From an uncultured Prevotella sp. (lineage in GTDB: Bacteria; Bacteroidota; Bacteroidia; Bacteroidales; Bacteroidaceae): 23,074 nt of DNA. Shown in pieces: positions 15,540-23,074 of this stretch. Under the pieces are notes generated by a model that ran no database searches, was not told where the DNA came from, and saw nothing but the letters and a program-made list of their open reading frames with translations. The stretch's first letter is position 1, and the number at the start of each line of letters is the position of its first letter. The translations under genes and the position numbers were made by a program. The stretch spans positions 1-23,074 of the forward strand of contig NZ_URNN01000045.1 of assembly GCF_900549175.1 (NCBI RefSeq), read 5' to 3'.

Positions 15540-16037
15540 ATGAAAAAGACAATTGTAATTTATGGTTCGACAACGGGAGTTTGTCAGGAGTTTGCCGAGC
15601 AGATTGCCCGGAAACTTGGTGTGAGTGATGTGGCAAATGTAGTTGATGTCAATGGTGATAGGGTGGCAGCGTATGACAATTTGCTGCTGGGAACCTCGAC
15701 TTGGGGTGATGGCGAACTGCAGGACGATTGGTATGACGGCGTGGAGGTGCTGAAGTCTGTCGACTTGGGCGGCAAAACCGTTGCGCTTTTCGGTTGTGGC
15801 GATGCCGACGGATATCCGGATACGTTCTGTGGAGGCATGGCCGAGATATATAGCGTTGTTAAGGACAGCGGCGCAAAGATTATCGGTATGGTTGATGCAG
15901 GAACATACACCTATGGCGACTCTGAGGCGGTGGCTGACGGAAAGTTCGTCGGCCTTGCCATTGATGTCTCTGAGAGTGAGGACAAGAGCGGAAAACGCAT
16001 TGATGACTGGACAGAAAGCATAAAGGGAGAGCTTTGA
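15540..16037 (+). CDS. Flavodoxin, long-chain type
   Basis: This is a soluble FMN electron carrier of 165 residues. The phosphate-binding loop is YGSTTGVCQEFA (residues 8-19). The two isoalloxazine-flanking regions are TSTWGDGELQDDW (52-64) and FGCGDADGYPDTFCGGM (84-100), both typical. The loop has V-C where most flavodoxins have N-T, a small departure. Length and the inserted loop fit the long-chain class, as in E. coli FldA. It is the first gene of a four-gene set with a cupin, a DUF438 protein and a flavodiiron protein, separated by 46, 4 and 43 bases. The neighbours suggest that it feeds electrons to the flavodiiron protein, but flavodoxins also serve pyruvate-flavodoxin oxidoreductase and other enzymes. 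Confidence 0.93.
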   Translation: MKKTIVIYGSTTGVCQEFAEQIARKLGVSDVANVVDVNGDRVAAYDNLLLGTSTWGDGELQDDWYDGVEVLKSVDLGGKTVALFGCGDADGYPDTFCGGMAEIYSVVKDSGAKIIGMVDAGTYTYGDSEAVADGKFVGLAIDVSESEDKSGKRIDDWTESIKGEL

Positions 16038-16083
16038 AATCCCATGTAAACCTAACAACTGACAACTTAAATTCATTACGATT

Positions 16084-16407
16084 ATGGCACAGATAGAAAA
16101 AGGAAAGGCATTCCAGCCAAACACAATGATTGAATATGCTGAGGGAGGAATCGTCAGCAAGGAGTTCATACACACCAAAGGTGGCAGCGTGACGCTGTTC
16201 TCGTTCGACAAGGGCCAGAACCTGTCGGAACACTCCGCGCCGTTCGACGCCATGGTGACCGTCATCGACGGTGAACCGGAAATCTTCATAGACGGGCAGC
16301 CCCACTATCCTAAAGCAGGCGAGGTGCTGATCATGCCCGCCAACCATCCCCACGCTGTAAATGCGAAGACGCGCTTCAAGATGATGCTGACAATGATAAG
16401 AGGATAA
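16084..16407 (+). CDS. Small single-domain cupin
   Basis: The 107-residue protein has one cupin-2 barrel. Conserved parts are LSEHSAPFDAMVTVIDGEPE (near residues 47-66) and HYPKAGEVLIMPANHPHAV (near 74-92). Possible metal ligands are H50, H88 and H90; the usual HxH pair of the first motif is reduced to one His, so metal binding is uncertain. Small cupins of this type are common in anaerobic Bacteroidetes, but I know of no established reaction. It is tightly linked, four bases, to the DUF438/hemerythrin gene, which suggests a joint role in the O2/NO response. The ATG at 16084 is the first in frame and gives a complete barrel. Confidence 0.85.
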   Translation: MAQIEKGKAFQPNTMIEYAEGGIVSKEFIHTKGGSVTLFSFDKGQNLSEHSAPFDAMVTVIDGEPEIFIDGQPHYPKAGEVLIMPANHPHAVNAKTRFKMMLTMIRG

Positions 16408-16411
16408 GCCT

Positions 16412-17839
16412 ATGGATAAAAAGATAGATTTTTCAAAATCAGTTTATGAACTGACAGGTGAATATCCCGAGCTTGCCGACGTGATGGAACGTCTCGGTTT
16501 TACGGAAATAAAGAAGAAGATGGTGCTCAACTCCATTGGCCGGATGATAACCATTCCTATGGGAGCGAAGATGAAGAATATCCCGATGGACCGCATTGTG
16601 GAGGTTCTGAAAGAAAAGGGATTCGAGATTGTGGCGGCAGAAGACCGCACGGACCAATTAAAAGAATACCTGAAACGGCTCAATGACGGCGAGAGTCTGG
16701 AGAGTGTGCGTGAGGACTTCGCAAAGAAATTCAGCAGTGTAGAGGCTGCCGAAATAATGCGTGCAGAACAAGAGCTGATAAGCGAGGGCATGCCGTTGGA
16801 GGAAGTACAGCAGCTGTGCGACGTACATTCCGCGCTTTTCCACGGACAGACCCGCGAAGAGAGAATCGGAAATGCTGAAAAGGAAGTCGCCGCTTCACTC
16901 TATCGTGAGCATGAGAAAGAATGGGTGGCAACGGCTCATGCCAATAACGGACGCGCAGCCGAACTGCGCAGCACCGACGGGCATCCTCTCCAGACGTTCT
17001 ACCGCGAGAATGAAGCGTTGGCCGCACTGCTTGACGGGAAGGAAGACATCGTGGAGAAAGTGGGCAAGGTGCGCGAGCTGTCCGTCCACTATGCCAAGAA
17101 GGGCGACCTGCTCTATCCGCTGTTAAAGGTGAAATATGGAATCTTCGGCCCATCTCAGGTGATGTGGACAGTAGATGACGAGATACGAAACGAGCTTTCC
17201 AAACTTGCCCGCAAGGTAGAGGACACCGACGAGTGGCGCAGCCGTGCCGCAAACGTATTGCAGCGTGTCGACGAGATGATTTACAAGGAGAATAACATCC
17301 TGTTCCCTCTTTGCGCAGCCAATTTCTCCGATGATGAATGGAAGCAGATATACCGCGACGGGAAGGACTACGCTCCGTGTTTCGATGTTGAGCCGAAGAC
17401 ATGGGATGCGGCCGAACAGTCTGCTGCCCCATCGGCCAACCACGACCGCCAAGGAGAGATTGTCATGCCTGGCGGTCATCTCACACTGCAACAGCTCACG
17501 GCAATGCTCAACACCATTCCTCTTGAAATCAGTTTCGTCGATGCCGACAATATCAACCGCTATTTCAATGAGGGCCCGAAAGTGTTCAAACGTCCGCAGA
17601 TGGCCATCGGCCGGGATGTCTTCTCCTGTCATCCGCCGAAAATCGAACCGATGGTCCGGGCCATCATAAACGACTTGCGCACAGGGAAGCGCAATCAGGT
17701 GCCCGTATGGATGGAGAAGAACGGACACACGATGCTTGTCAAATACATGGCCGTCCGTGACAAGAATGGGACATACATCGGCACGATGGAAATCGTGCAG
17801 GACATGGAGTTTGCACGAAAGCATTTCGTCAGGAAATGA
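16412..17839 (+). CDS. DUF1858/DUF438/hemerythrin/PAS multidomain protein
   Basis: The 475-residue soluble protein has four modules. DUF1858 lies at about residues 1-65 (FSKSVYELTGEYPELADVME). DUF438 lies at about 75-150, including VQQLCDVHSALFHGQT. A hemerythrin-like domain spans about 155-310, with HPLQTFYRENEALAALL (from H191), HYAKKGDLLYPLL (H226), MWTVDDEIRNEL and IYKENNILFPL. A PAS_10-type domain spans about 355-475 (PLEISFVDADNINRYFNEGP). Hemerythrin domains bind O2 or NO at a diiron site and PAS domains sense small molecules, so a sensor or iron-handling role is likely. Some expected ligand positions are Asp here rather than His, so a diiron site is not certain. No signal peptide or membrane segment is seen, and there is no output domain such as a kinase. 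It lies 4 bases after the cupin and 43 before the flavodiiron protein. Confidence 0.87.
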   Translation: MDKKIDFSKSVYELTGEYPELADVMERLGFTEIKKKMVLNSIGRMITIPMGAKMKNIPMDRIVEVLKEKGFEIVAAEDRTDQLKEYLKRLNDGESLESVREDFAKKFSSVEAAEIMRAEQELISEGMPLEEVQQLCDVHSALFHGQTREERIGNAEKEVAASLYREHEKEWVATAHANNGRAAELRSTDGHPLQTFYRENEALAALLDGKEDIVEKVGKVRELSVHYAKKGDLLYPLLKVKYGIFGPSQVMWTVDDEIRNELSKLARKVEDTDEWRSRAANVLQRVDEMIYKENNILFPLCAANFSDDEWKQIYRDGKDYAPCFDVEPKTWDAAEQSAAPSANHDRQGEIVMPGGHLTLQQLTAMLNTIPLEISFVDADNINRYFNEGPKVFKRPQMAIGRDVFSCHPPKIEPMVRAIINDLRTGKRNQVPVWMEKNGHTMLVKYMAVRDKNGTYIGTMEIVQDMEFARKHFVRK

Positions 17840-17882
17840 CAGCATTTGATATAGTTACAAGAGACAAAAAAAGATTCAGGAT

Positions 17883-19073
17883 ATGGCAAAGCAAATAACA
17901 CAGAAGGTAAGCTGGGTCGGCAAGGTAGACTGGGAGCTGACGCAGTTTCACGGTGACGAATATTCCACACATCGTGGGTCAAGCTACAACTCATACCTCA
18001 TCCGCGACCAAAAGACGGTGCTCATCGACACCGTATGGCAACCCTACGACCGCGAGTTCGTGGCAAGGCTGAGGCAAGACACCGACCTGAAGAAGATAGA
18101 CTGCATCATCATGCAGCACAATGAGGTGGATCACAGCGGCGCACTGCCCGAACTGATGCGTGAGATACCCGACGTGCCGATATACTGCACGAAGAAGGGG
18201 GAAGACATTATCCGCGGACACTACCATCAGGACTGGAACTTCGTGAACGTGAAAACGGGAGACACGCTGCCTTTAGGCGAGACGACACTCACATTCATCG
18301 AAGCCCCGATGCTGCACTGGCCCGACACGATGTTCACTTACATGGACAGCGACGGCGGCATTCTCTTCTCCAACGACGGCTTCGGCCAGCATCTCGCCAC
18401 GGAGTCGCTCTACAACGATGCCGTCTGCCGGGCGGAACTGATGTACGAGGCGGAGAAATACTACGCAAACATACTTAATCCGTTCAGCCCGATGGTGACG
18501 AAGAAGATACGTCAGATACTTGAAATGAACCTGCCGCTCGCAATGATATGTCCCAGCCACGGCGTGATATGGAAAGACAACCCCGTGCAGATAGTCGAGA
18601 AATATCTCACCTGGGCGGGCGCCTACCAAGAAAATCAGGTGACTGTTGTTTACGACACCATGTGGCAGTCAACCCGCAAGATGGCGGATGCCATCACCGA
18701 AGGCATTCGCGACGTGCAGCCCGATACGACGGTAATCGTCAAGAATGTGTCCCACGACGATAAGAACGATATCATCACCGAGATATTCCGCTCACGCGCC
18801 GTGCTTGTCGGCTCGCCAACCATCAACAACGGGCACAGCTTCGCTATCGCCGGACTGCTTGAGATGGCCGCCGGACTGAAGTTCAAAAACAAGAAAGCCG
18901 CGGCCTTCGGCAGCTACGGCTGGGGCGGCGGCGCAGTAAAGCAGATAAGCGCAAAGCTGCAGGAAGCCGGATTCGAGCTCGTCGATGACGGCATTGCCAA
19001 GCTATGGGTACCCGACACACCTGCAGTTGCCGACTGCGTGGAGTACGGACACCGGTTTGCCCGCGCGTTGTGA
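17883..19073 (+). CDS. Flavodiiron protein (A-type flavoprotein), O2/NO reductase
   Basis: Flavodiiron proteins reduce O2 to water or NO to N2O in the cytoplasm of anaerobes. The 396-residue product has the metallo-beta-lactamase-like diiron domain, then a flavodoxin domain. All diiron ligands I expect are present: H79-x-E81-x-D83 (in QHNEVDHSG), H145 (MLHWPDTM), D165 (SNDGFGQH) and H226 (PSHGVIW). The FMN domain starts with VVYDTMWQSTRKMADAI near residue 254 and ends normally. There is no extra rubredoxin or NAD(P)H-reductase domain, so electrons must come from a partner; the flavodoxin three genes upstream is the obvious candidate. Whether O2 or NO is the main substrate cannot be told from sequence. 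It is the last gene of the operon and converges on mcrC with a gap of only 16 bases. Confidence 0.95.
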   Translation: MAKQITQKVSWVGKVDWELTQFHGDEYSTHRGSSYNSYLIRDQKTVLIDTVWQPYDREFVARLRQDTDLKKIDCIIMQHNEVDHSGALPELMREIPDVPIYCTKKGEDIIRGHYHQDWNFVNVKTGDTLPLGETTLTFIEAPMLHWPDTMFTYMDSDGGILFSNDGFGQHLATESLYNDAVCRAELMYEAEKYYANILNPFSPMVTKKIRQILEMNLPLAMICPSHGVIWKDNPVQIVEKYLTWAGAYQENQVTVVYDTMWQSTRKMADAITEGIRDVQPDTTVIVKNVSHDDKNDIITEIFRSRAVLVGSPTINNGHSFAIAGLLEMAAGLKFKNKKAAAFGSYGWGGGAVKQISAKLQEAGFELVDDGIAKLWVPDTPAVADCVEYGHRFARAL

Positions 19074-19075
19074 TG

Positions 19076-19106
19076 CCGGAGAAAAGCATTTATAGCCTGC
19101 TTCCGG
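19076..19106. terminator. Bulged hairpin across the convergent gene ends
   Basis: CCGG and AAGCA (19076-19088, with a four-base bulge) pair with TGCTT and CCGG (19098-19106). The hairpin lies across the 16-base gap between the flavodiiron gene and mcrC and runs into the mcrC 3' end. There is no T-run, so termination is only a possibility. Confidence 0.25.
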
Positions 19107-20457
19107 TGTCCATCTTGAACATCGGAGGCAGGTTTTCGATGCGAAGCCGTGCCTTAAGCATGTTTTCAGTCACCATCATCCCTGCGGCAAACTGTTTATA
19201 ATCATTTGCAGCCTGTGGCACAGAAAAGAAAAACGTTTGCAGTTTTGCGCCGTTCTCAGTTCCATATCCCAACAGGTCATAAACATCATCCTGACAATTC
19301 CCGTCGCCCGGCTGTATGAATATTCCATGCTGACCTTTCAAACGGTACATATAGGTGACAAGCTGATGGACATCGTCACGGCTGATGCTCCTCTTGTACT
19401 TTGCATCTGCGATAGTGCGGTCCTGCTCGCGATAGAAGTCGGGATAGCGCGGCAGCATCATATTCTTTGCCAAATAGATACGCCCTTGATACTTTTTGTT
19501 GTTAGGATGCTTGAATTCCATCCCTGCAAGCACGGTTGCGAGATACTCCTCCCACAGATAAGAAACATCAAACAGGATACCGTATATCCTATTTTCCTTA
19601 GTCCCATATCTTAGTTTTTCATGTCTCAATATCCGCAGACAAAGCTTTTGAAGAGGCGCATAACACGAATAATACGGATGGCTTACTGGTCTTGAGTTAC
19701 TCTTTATTATCATCTCACGTTCCCGTCCGTCATAACCAGGCGTAGCTGCAACGATCTTTGCCACTGACGCACGTGTCTCCGCATCATTCTCCAGCAGAGC
19801 CCGGCCATGCTTTGTTTTGCTGATATAGTCTATCGCATGCCTTATCAGTTCGGTAACATGATTGTCGCTACTGAACTCCCGTGCGCGGTAAGCGATGCGC
19901 CCGCCAAACGGCATGTTCGCCTTCAGATGTCGACCTATGTCTATTGGCCCCCGCACGTTTGTGTCGTTATAGTCATTTCGTCTGTATTCTTTGTATATGC
20001 CTTGTGCCAACGCTTCATTCAAAAATCTTGGAAACAGAAATAGAAGAAAGTCAAACACAGGTTCGTCGGACGTGCCGTGCAACATATTGACGATATTGAT
20101 GCCCAGCACCTTATGAAGCATATAATGCAGGAAAAAGTCTTCTCCAGCATCTTTGGCAAACCGGGAACGAATGGAAACAGGCAGCCCGTTCACTCCGATG
20201 AAGCCAACCATGTTTCCCGTTTCCATTATTACCTTTGTGCATTGCCGTTCTTTCCATCTTGTCTGCATCGACAGCAGAACCTGCTTGCCAGCCTCGTCTT
20301 CACATTGACAAAAAGAATGGGGATAGACAAGCAAGTCATTGCCATTCTCATCCATCAGTTCGGATATCCGCCTGTTGGCGACATTCTGCAACGACAAATA
20401 TTGCTCAAGATTTTCTGCCGTAGAATAGTACGTCGTATTATCCCTCAATATCATCAC
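19090..20457 (-). CDS. mcrC: McrC, nuclease subunit of McrBC restriction system
   Basis: McrC joins the McrB GTPase ring to cut DNA that carries modified cytosine. The 455-residue product matches the McrBC McrC family: an N-terminal beta-rich part, a middle part with FDFLLFLFPRFLNEALAQGI near residues 134-153, and a C-terminal PD-(D/E)xK nuclease. In the nuclease core D340 in RYPDFY and D351-A-K353 in TIADAKYKR are the catalytic residues, all intact. The start overlaps the end of mcrB by 20 bases, so the two are translated together. The gene ends 16 bases from the convergent flavodiiron gene. A second ATG directly after the first gives no practical difference. Confidence is high. Confidence 0.93.
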   Translation of the reverse strand: MMILRDNTTYYSTAENLEQYLSLQNVANRRISELMDENGNDLLVYPHSFCQCEDEAGKQVLLSMQTRWKERQCTKVIMETGNMVGFIGVNGLPVSIRSRFAKDAGEDFFLHYMLHKVLGINIVNMLHGTSDEPVFDFLLFLFPRFLNEALAQGIYKEYRRNDYNDTNVRGPIDIGRHLKANMPFGGRIAYRAREFSSDNHVTELIRHAIDYISKTKHGRALLENDAETRASVAKIVAATPGYDGREREMIIKSNSRPVSHPYYSCYAPLQKLCLRILRHEKLRYGTKENRIYGILFDVSYLWEEYLATVLAGMEFKHPNNKKYQGRIYLAKNMMLPRYPDFYREQDRTIADAKYKRSISRDDVHQLVTYMYRLKGQHGIFIQPGDGNCQDDVYDLLGYGTENGAKLQTFFFSVPQAANDYKQFAAGMMVTENMLKARLRIENLPPMFKMDTGSRL

Positions 20458-22699
20458 TGCCGCTTCCGTTGTAATAAACCCGCTCCAGCATCCGCATGTT
20501 GTCTGTAACTTCCGCTGTCCCTCTCATATACTCAAAGAGTACACCTCTCAGATGGTTTTCCCACAGATGCCTGTATGCAGCTTTCCTGTTTGAATGGTCT
20601 TCGTTGAGATAAAGCTGCAGTTTGCTGAAATAAGCGCCGCCGATGTGATATGCAGCGCTAAACCCTTCAATGCCTGTGCCAGTCTCTTCGTCCCATATTG
20701 CCGCATTCAGACGCTTCATTGTTTCTACAACCTCGGCTTTCATTTCTTTAAGTTCGTCCAGCATACCAGTATTCTCGTCTGCCTTGACTTCTTCCCATGC
20801 AAACCGGCGACGCATGGCAAAATCCATACTCTCCACGCTGCGGTCTATATCGTTCATCGTCCCTATGATATACACGTTATCGGGTACATAAAAGCCGTCA
20901 TAAAAAGAATCTGACTTATCGGTTATCATGTTCTGATACTGCGTCTTGACAGTTCCCTTTTTACCACGATAGTCCGGATCTATACAGAAGAACAACTCTC
21001 CGAATATCTTTGAAATTTCTCCACGATTGATTTCATCAATAATGAAGATATAAGGTTTATTAGATGATAATGCGCGGCTCTCTTTCAATTCTTCAAAATC
21101 AGATTCAGACTTGTTGCCGCATGAAGATTCATCCTTAGCCCCCTTCGCCGTTAAATCCAATAAGCCTTGCACAATACCTCTGTAATAAGAATAGTCTAAA
21201 GTATTGCCTATTATCTTCACGAATTGGTCGAATCTTTCTTTTCTGATATCATATATATTTCTTGATACATAATAGTTATATATCTTCTGCAAATAATCTA
21301 TCGATGCATCTTGATATTTTCCCGTCTTGGAAAACTGAATAATGTCTCTATACAGACCATACTTTGATTTATCCTTTATAGTAACTTCCAAAATTGTCAT
21401 CTTGTTTCTAAAATCTGAATAAAGGACAATTTCATTGTGCTTTATTCTATCAACTAAGATATTATATGCCTCATCAAATGAGACAGCCGAGCCATTATAT
21501 TCATATGAAACAGAAACAGGAAATATCGCTTTTTGGCAAAACGCCTTAAACACCCCATCTTTTCGTTCAAATCCGATATTGCCGTTCCTGTCGGGCGGAG
21601 TCGGACGCAGTCCCTCCACAAAGTCCGTGTAGTCGTATGACGGATGAAATTGTACGAAATCGAACTCCGCTCCCATGGCTTCTGCTATGGCCTTTGCCAT
21701 GTAGGTCTTTCCTGTTCCCGGTGCTCCCGTCAGAATCAGGTTCTTATTTGCTTCCAGCAGCTTTATATATTTTCCGTATTTATTATTGCTTTCCATATCC
21801 TTACTTCTTTTTAACAGATAATCATATATGTATTGCGGTATTTCTTCTTTCATGTTCAATGTACCGTAAGGCGGCCATTGCTTTTCTGGCGAGCGGATGG
21901 AAAAATCGGGAAGCGGTATATATCCTTTTTTCCTAAAGCATAGCCAAGCCACATCTATATAATGTGAATAGTAAGAGTCGTTATCATCATCATCCCGCCC
22001 GGCATAATGAATTTTCTTGCTGTATTTATATTCAGACATGGCAACCCCAATTCCCCACAAACCATAAGCATTGTTTGTGCAGCATACGATATCTCCCACT
22101 CTTATCTGCTTCATCAACGTGAAAGGACCTATTGCCGACGGGTCGTTGCTGTATTCCTGCTTTATCTCATCAATGGTATAGTCCGTATAATCCGTATGGT
22201 TCCATCCTATGGCCATAATGCTTTTGGAAAGAAAACTATTCCACGCCTCTTCCTTCTGACCCGCACAATGAGTAGGACATATAAAATAGCATTTATGGTG
22301 AATTCTCAAATCATCTACACTCCAATCACTTGGGATAAAGAATTTAGCTGTATCCTTTTCTATCCCCAGCGTCACCATGAAATGTTCAAACCGCTCAGAC
22401 AGATAATCATCCGCCATTTCCTTATATAGATTCAGTTCGTGGAACCTGTCGTTTGTATCCGTCCCGTCTCCATGATTAGCCGTATGTTTTTCCCGTGTAT
22501 TGTCCTTATAACCCACAAAACGGCTTGGAGCAAATAGCAATGTATTCCCCAATGGTTCGACAACATACCATTTTCCACGTCTGAACCGTTCCAATGCCCA
22601 TTCTTTGTCTTCTGCCTTATTGCTTTTGGCATAAGAAAAGAGTGTATATATGTTTTTGACAACATCTGTCCGGGTTTCAACAAAGTCTGTTCTTTTCAT
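20438..22699 (-). CDS. mcrB: McrB, GTP-dependent AAA+ subunit with a compound N-terminal region
   Basis: McrB recognises modified DNA and powers McrC. From the chosen start (MKRTDFVETRTDVV) it has 753 residues. The C-terminal AAA+ part has Walker A GAPGTGKT at 325-332, followed by FHPSYDYTDFVEGLRP, Walker B IIDEINR with D555-E556, and MNDIDRSVESMD from M615, where E. coli McrB has MNTAD. The N-terminal 300 residues look like two parts. One has WYVVEPLGNTLLFAPSRFVG near residues 48-67 and was not recognised. The other, about 150-270, resembles an EVE/PUA-like reader (IMAIGWNHTDY, then GDIVCCTNNAYGLWGIGVA). An in-frame ATG at 22747 lies upstream of the likely promoter and is rejected. mcrC overlaps by 20 bases. 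Confidence 0.92.
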   Translation of the reverse strand: MKRTDFVETRTDVVKNIYTLFSYAKSNKAEDKEWALERFRRGKWYVVEPLGNTLLFAPSRFVGYKDNTREKHTANHGDGTDTNDRFHELNLYKEMADDYLSERFEHFMVTLGIEKDTAKFFIPSDWSVDDLRIHHKCYFICPTHCAGQKEEAWNSFLSKSIMAIGWNHTDYTDYTIDEIKQEYSNDPSAIGPFTLMKQIRVGDIVCCTNNAYGLWGIGVAMSEYKYSKKIHYAGRDDDDNDSYYSHYIDVAWLCFRKKGYIPLPDFSIRSPEKQWPPYGTLNMKEEIPQYIYDYLLKRSKDMESNNKYGKYIKLLEANKNLILTGAPGTGKTYMAKAIAEAMGAEFDFVQFHPSYDYTDFVEGLRPTPPDRNGNIGFERKDGVFKAFCQKAIFPVSVSYEYNGSAVSFDEAYNILVDRIKHNEIVLYSDFRNKMTILEVTIKDKSKYGLYRDIIQFSKTGKYQDASIDYLQKIYNYYVSRNIYDIRKERFDQFVKIIGNTLDYSYYRGIVQGLLDLTAKGAKDESSCGNKSESDFEELKESRALSSNKPYIFIIDEINRGEISKIFGELFFCIDPDYRGKKGTVKTQYQNMITDKSDSFYDGFYVPDNVYIIGTMNDIDRSVESMDFAMRRRFAWEEVKADENTGMLDELKEMKAEVVETMKRLNAAIWDEETGTGIEGFSAAYHIGGAYFSKLQLYLNEDHSNRKAAYRHLWENHLRGVLFEYMRGTAEVTDNMRMLERVYYNGSGSDDIEG

Positions 22700-22722
22700 G
22701 ATTATTGTTTTTATAGCAAATG

Positions 22723-22752
22723 CAAAAATACAAAAAAGAAATGACAATCAAC
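22723..22752 (-). promoter_or_regulatory. mcrBC promoter
   Basis: On the minus strand TATTTTTG (22730 to 22723) matches TAnnTTTG exactly, and GTTG (22752 to 22749) lies 18 bases upstream as a near match to the -33 TTTG. The start point would be near 22716, about 17 bases before the ATG at 22699. This favours 22699 as the true McrB start. Confidence 0.6.
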
Positions 22753-22773
22753 ACTTGGTTTTTATATTATTAT

Positions 22774-22787
22774 ACCCGTTGGCGGAA
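22774..22787 (-). repeat. Possible IS terminal end
   Basis: ACCCGTTGGCGGAA starts just after a short AT-rich stretch and ends at the transposase stop. IS982-type elements commonly end in AC/ACCC, so this could be the outer end of the element. The partner repeat lies outside the window or is lost, so it cannot be confirmed. Confidence 0.3.
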
Positions 22788-23074
22788 TTAATTTAGTGCG
22801 TACTTAATCCTGCCAATCGGTTTGTTGTTAATGTAATTGACGTATTGTAAAACGGTCAGCGCACTGATTTTGCCAATAATTCTGTCAAACAGTCCGTTTG
22901 TCATTGTTGTATAGTTCTTGATAATGAGGAATTGTCCTGTCAGTTGCGAGAAAAGTGGTTCATCTGACATTTGGAGTGATGGATAAGGAATACGTGCCCC
23001 CCCCGATATAGTATCAATGGTAGGGTCATAGTCTTGTCTTTGACCGCATATAATATGAAGTAGGTTGTTTTTGT
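22788..23074 (-). mobile_element. C-terminal part of an IS982-like transposase, probably degenerate, cut by window edge
   Basis: A minus-strand frame is open from the right edge to a TAA at 22788. Its last 55 residues (FSQLTGQFLIIKNYTT, then IIGKISALTVLQYVNYINN and KPIGRIKYALN) resemble, from memory, the C-termini of IS982-family transposases of Bacteroidetes, with the Glu before LFSQL in the expected place. The residues further upstream (CGQRQDYDPTIDTISGG and IPYPSLQMSDE) do not look like the family, and a run of eight C lies at 22997-23004. The element may therefore be truncated, fused to other sequence or frameshifted. A possible IS end with ACCC at its tip lies at 22774. Which family it belongs to is uncertain; that it is a transposase end is fairly likely. 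Confidence 0.5.

Noticed and set aside
15516..16289. Minus-strand open frame of 257 codons
   Set aside because: It lies opposite the flavodoxin and cupin genes, spans the gap between them, and its product has no recognisable motif. The plus-strand genes have clear family signatures.
17123..17845. Minus-strand open frame of 240 codons, and another at 16731-17432
   Set aside because: Both are antisense to the DUF438/hemerythrin gene. They reflect its codon bias rather than real genes; no motif, promoter or neighbour supports them.
22700..22747. Upstream ATG for mcrB at 22747
   Set aside because: It lies upstream of the predicted -7 box and adds a short hydrophobic stretch not expected in McrB; 22699 fits better.
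1..23074. CRISPR array, tRNA or rRNA genes
   Set aside because: I saw no spaced identical repeats of CRISPR type and no tRNA-like cloverleaf with CCA-end sequence or rRNA-like sequence.

Overview
The window looks like part of a Bacteroidales chromosome, probably Prevotella-like. Three things suggest this: the nuoL-nuoM-nuoN order, promoters that fit the Bacteroidetes -7 consensus TAnnTTTG with little Shine-Dalgarno signal, and an oxygen-defence gene set typical of anaerobes. The assignment rests on gene content and style, not on a marker gene. I saw no rRNA, tRNA or CRISPR array.

Layout. (1) 1-4853: the end of a complex I operon (nuoL, cut by the left edge, then nuoM and nuoN), closed by a strong intrinsic terminator. 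(2) 4886-7469: a short ComEC-like membrane protein, a DJ-1/PfpI-family protein and a TfoX N-terminal-domain protein. (3) 7695-15235: a type I restriction-modification operon in the unusual order hsdR, hsdS, DUF262/DUF1524 gene, hsdM. hsdS is interrupted by a -1 frameshift in a run of seven A, and its C-terminal end is intact in the other frame. (4) 15236-15539: a 304-base gap with several possible stem-loops and a good promoter. (5) 15540-19073: flavodoxin, small cupin, a DUF1858/DUF438/hemerythrin/PAS protein and a flavodiiron protein, read as an O2/NO-handling operon. (6) 19090-22699, minus strand: mcrC and mcrB, a modification-dependent restriction system with an unusual N-terminal region in McrB. 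(7) 22774-23074: what appears to be the end of an insertion sequence related to IS982, just upstream of the mcrB promoter.

How the parts may work together. The type I system would cut unmodified DNA. McrBC, and perhaps the DUF262/DUF1524 protein, would cut modified DNA. The region therefore covers both kinds of incoming DNA, with hsdS in a state that could be switched or recoded. The redox operon sits between the two restriction loci. Its flavodiiron protein is a terminal O2 or NO reductase, the flavodoxin is a plausible electron carrier, and the DUF438 protein a plausible diiron/PAS sensor; the role of the cupin is not clear.

The most notable points are the A7 frameshift in hsdS, the DUF262 gene inside the hsd operon, and the four-gene redox cassette. 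All positions and motifs were read by eye, with no database search.
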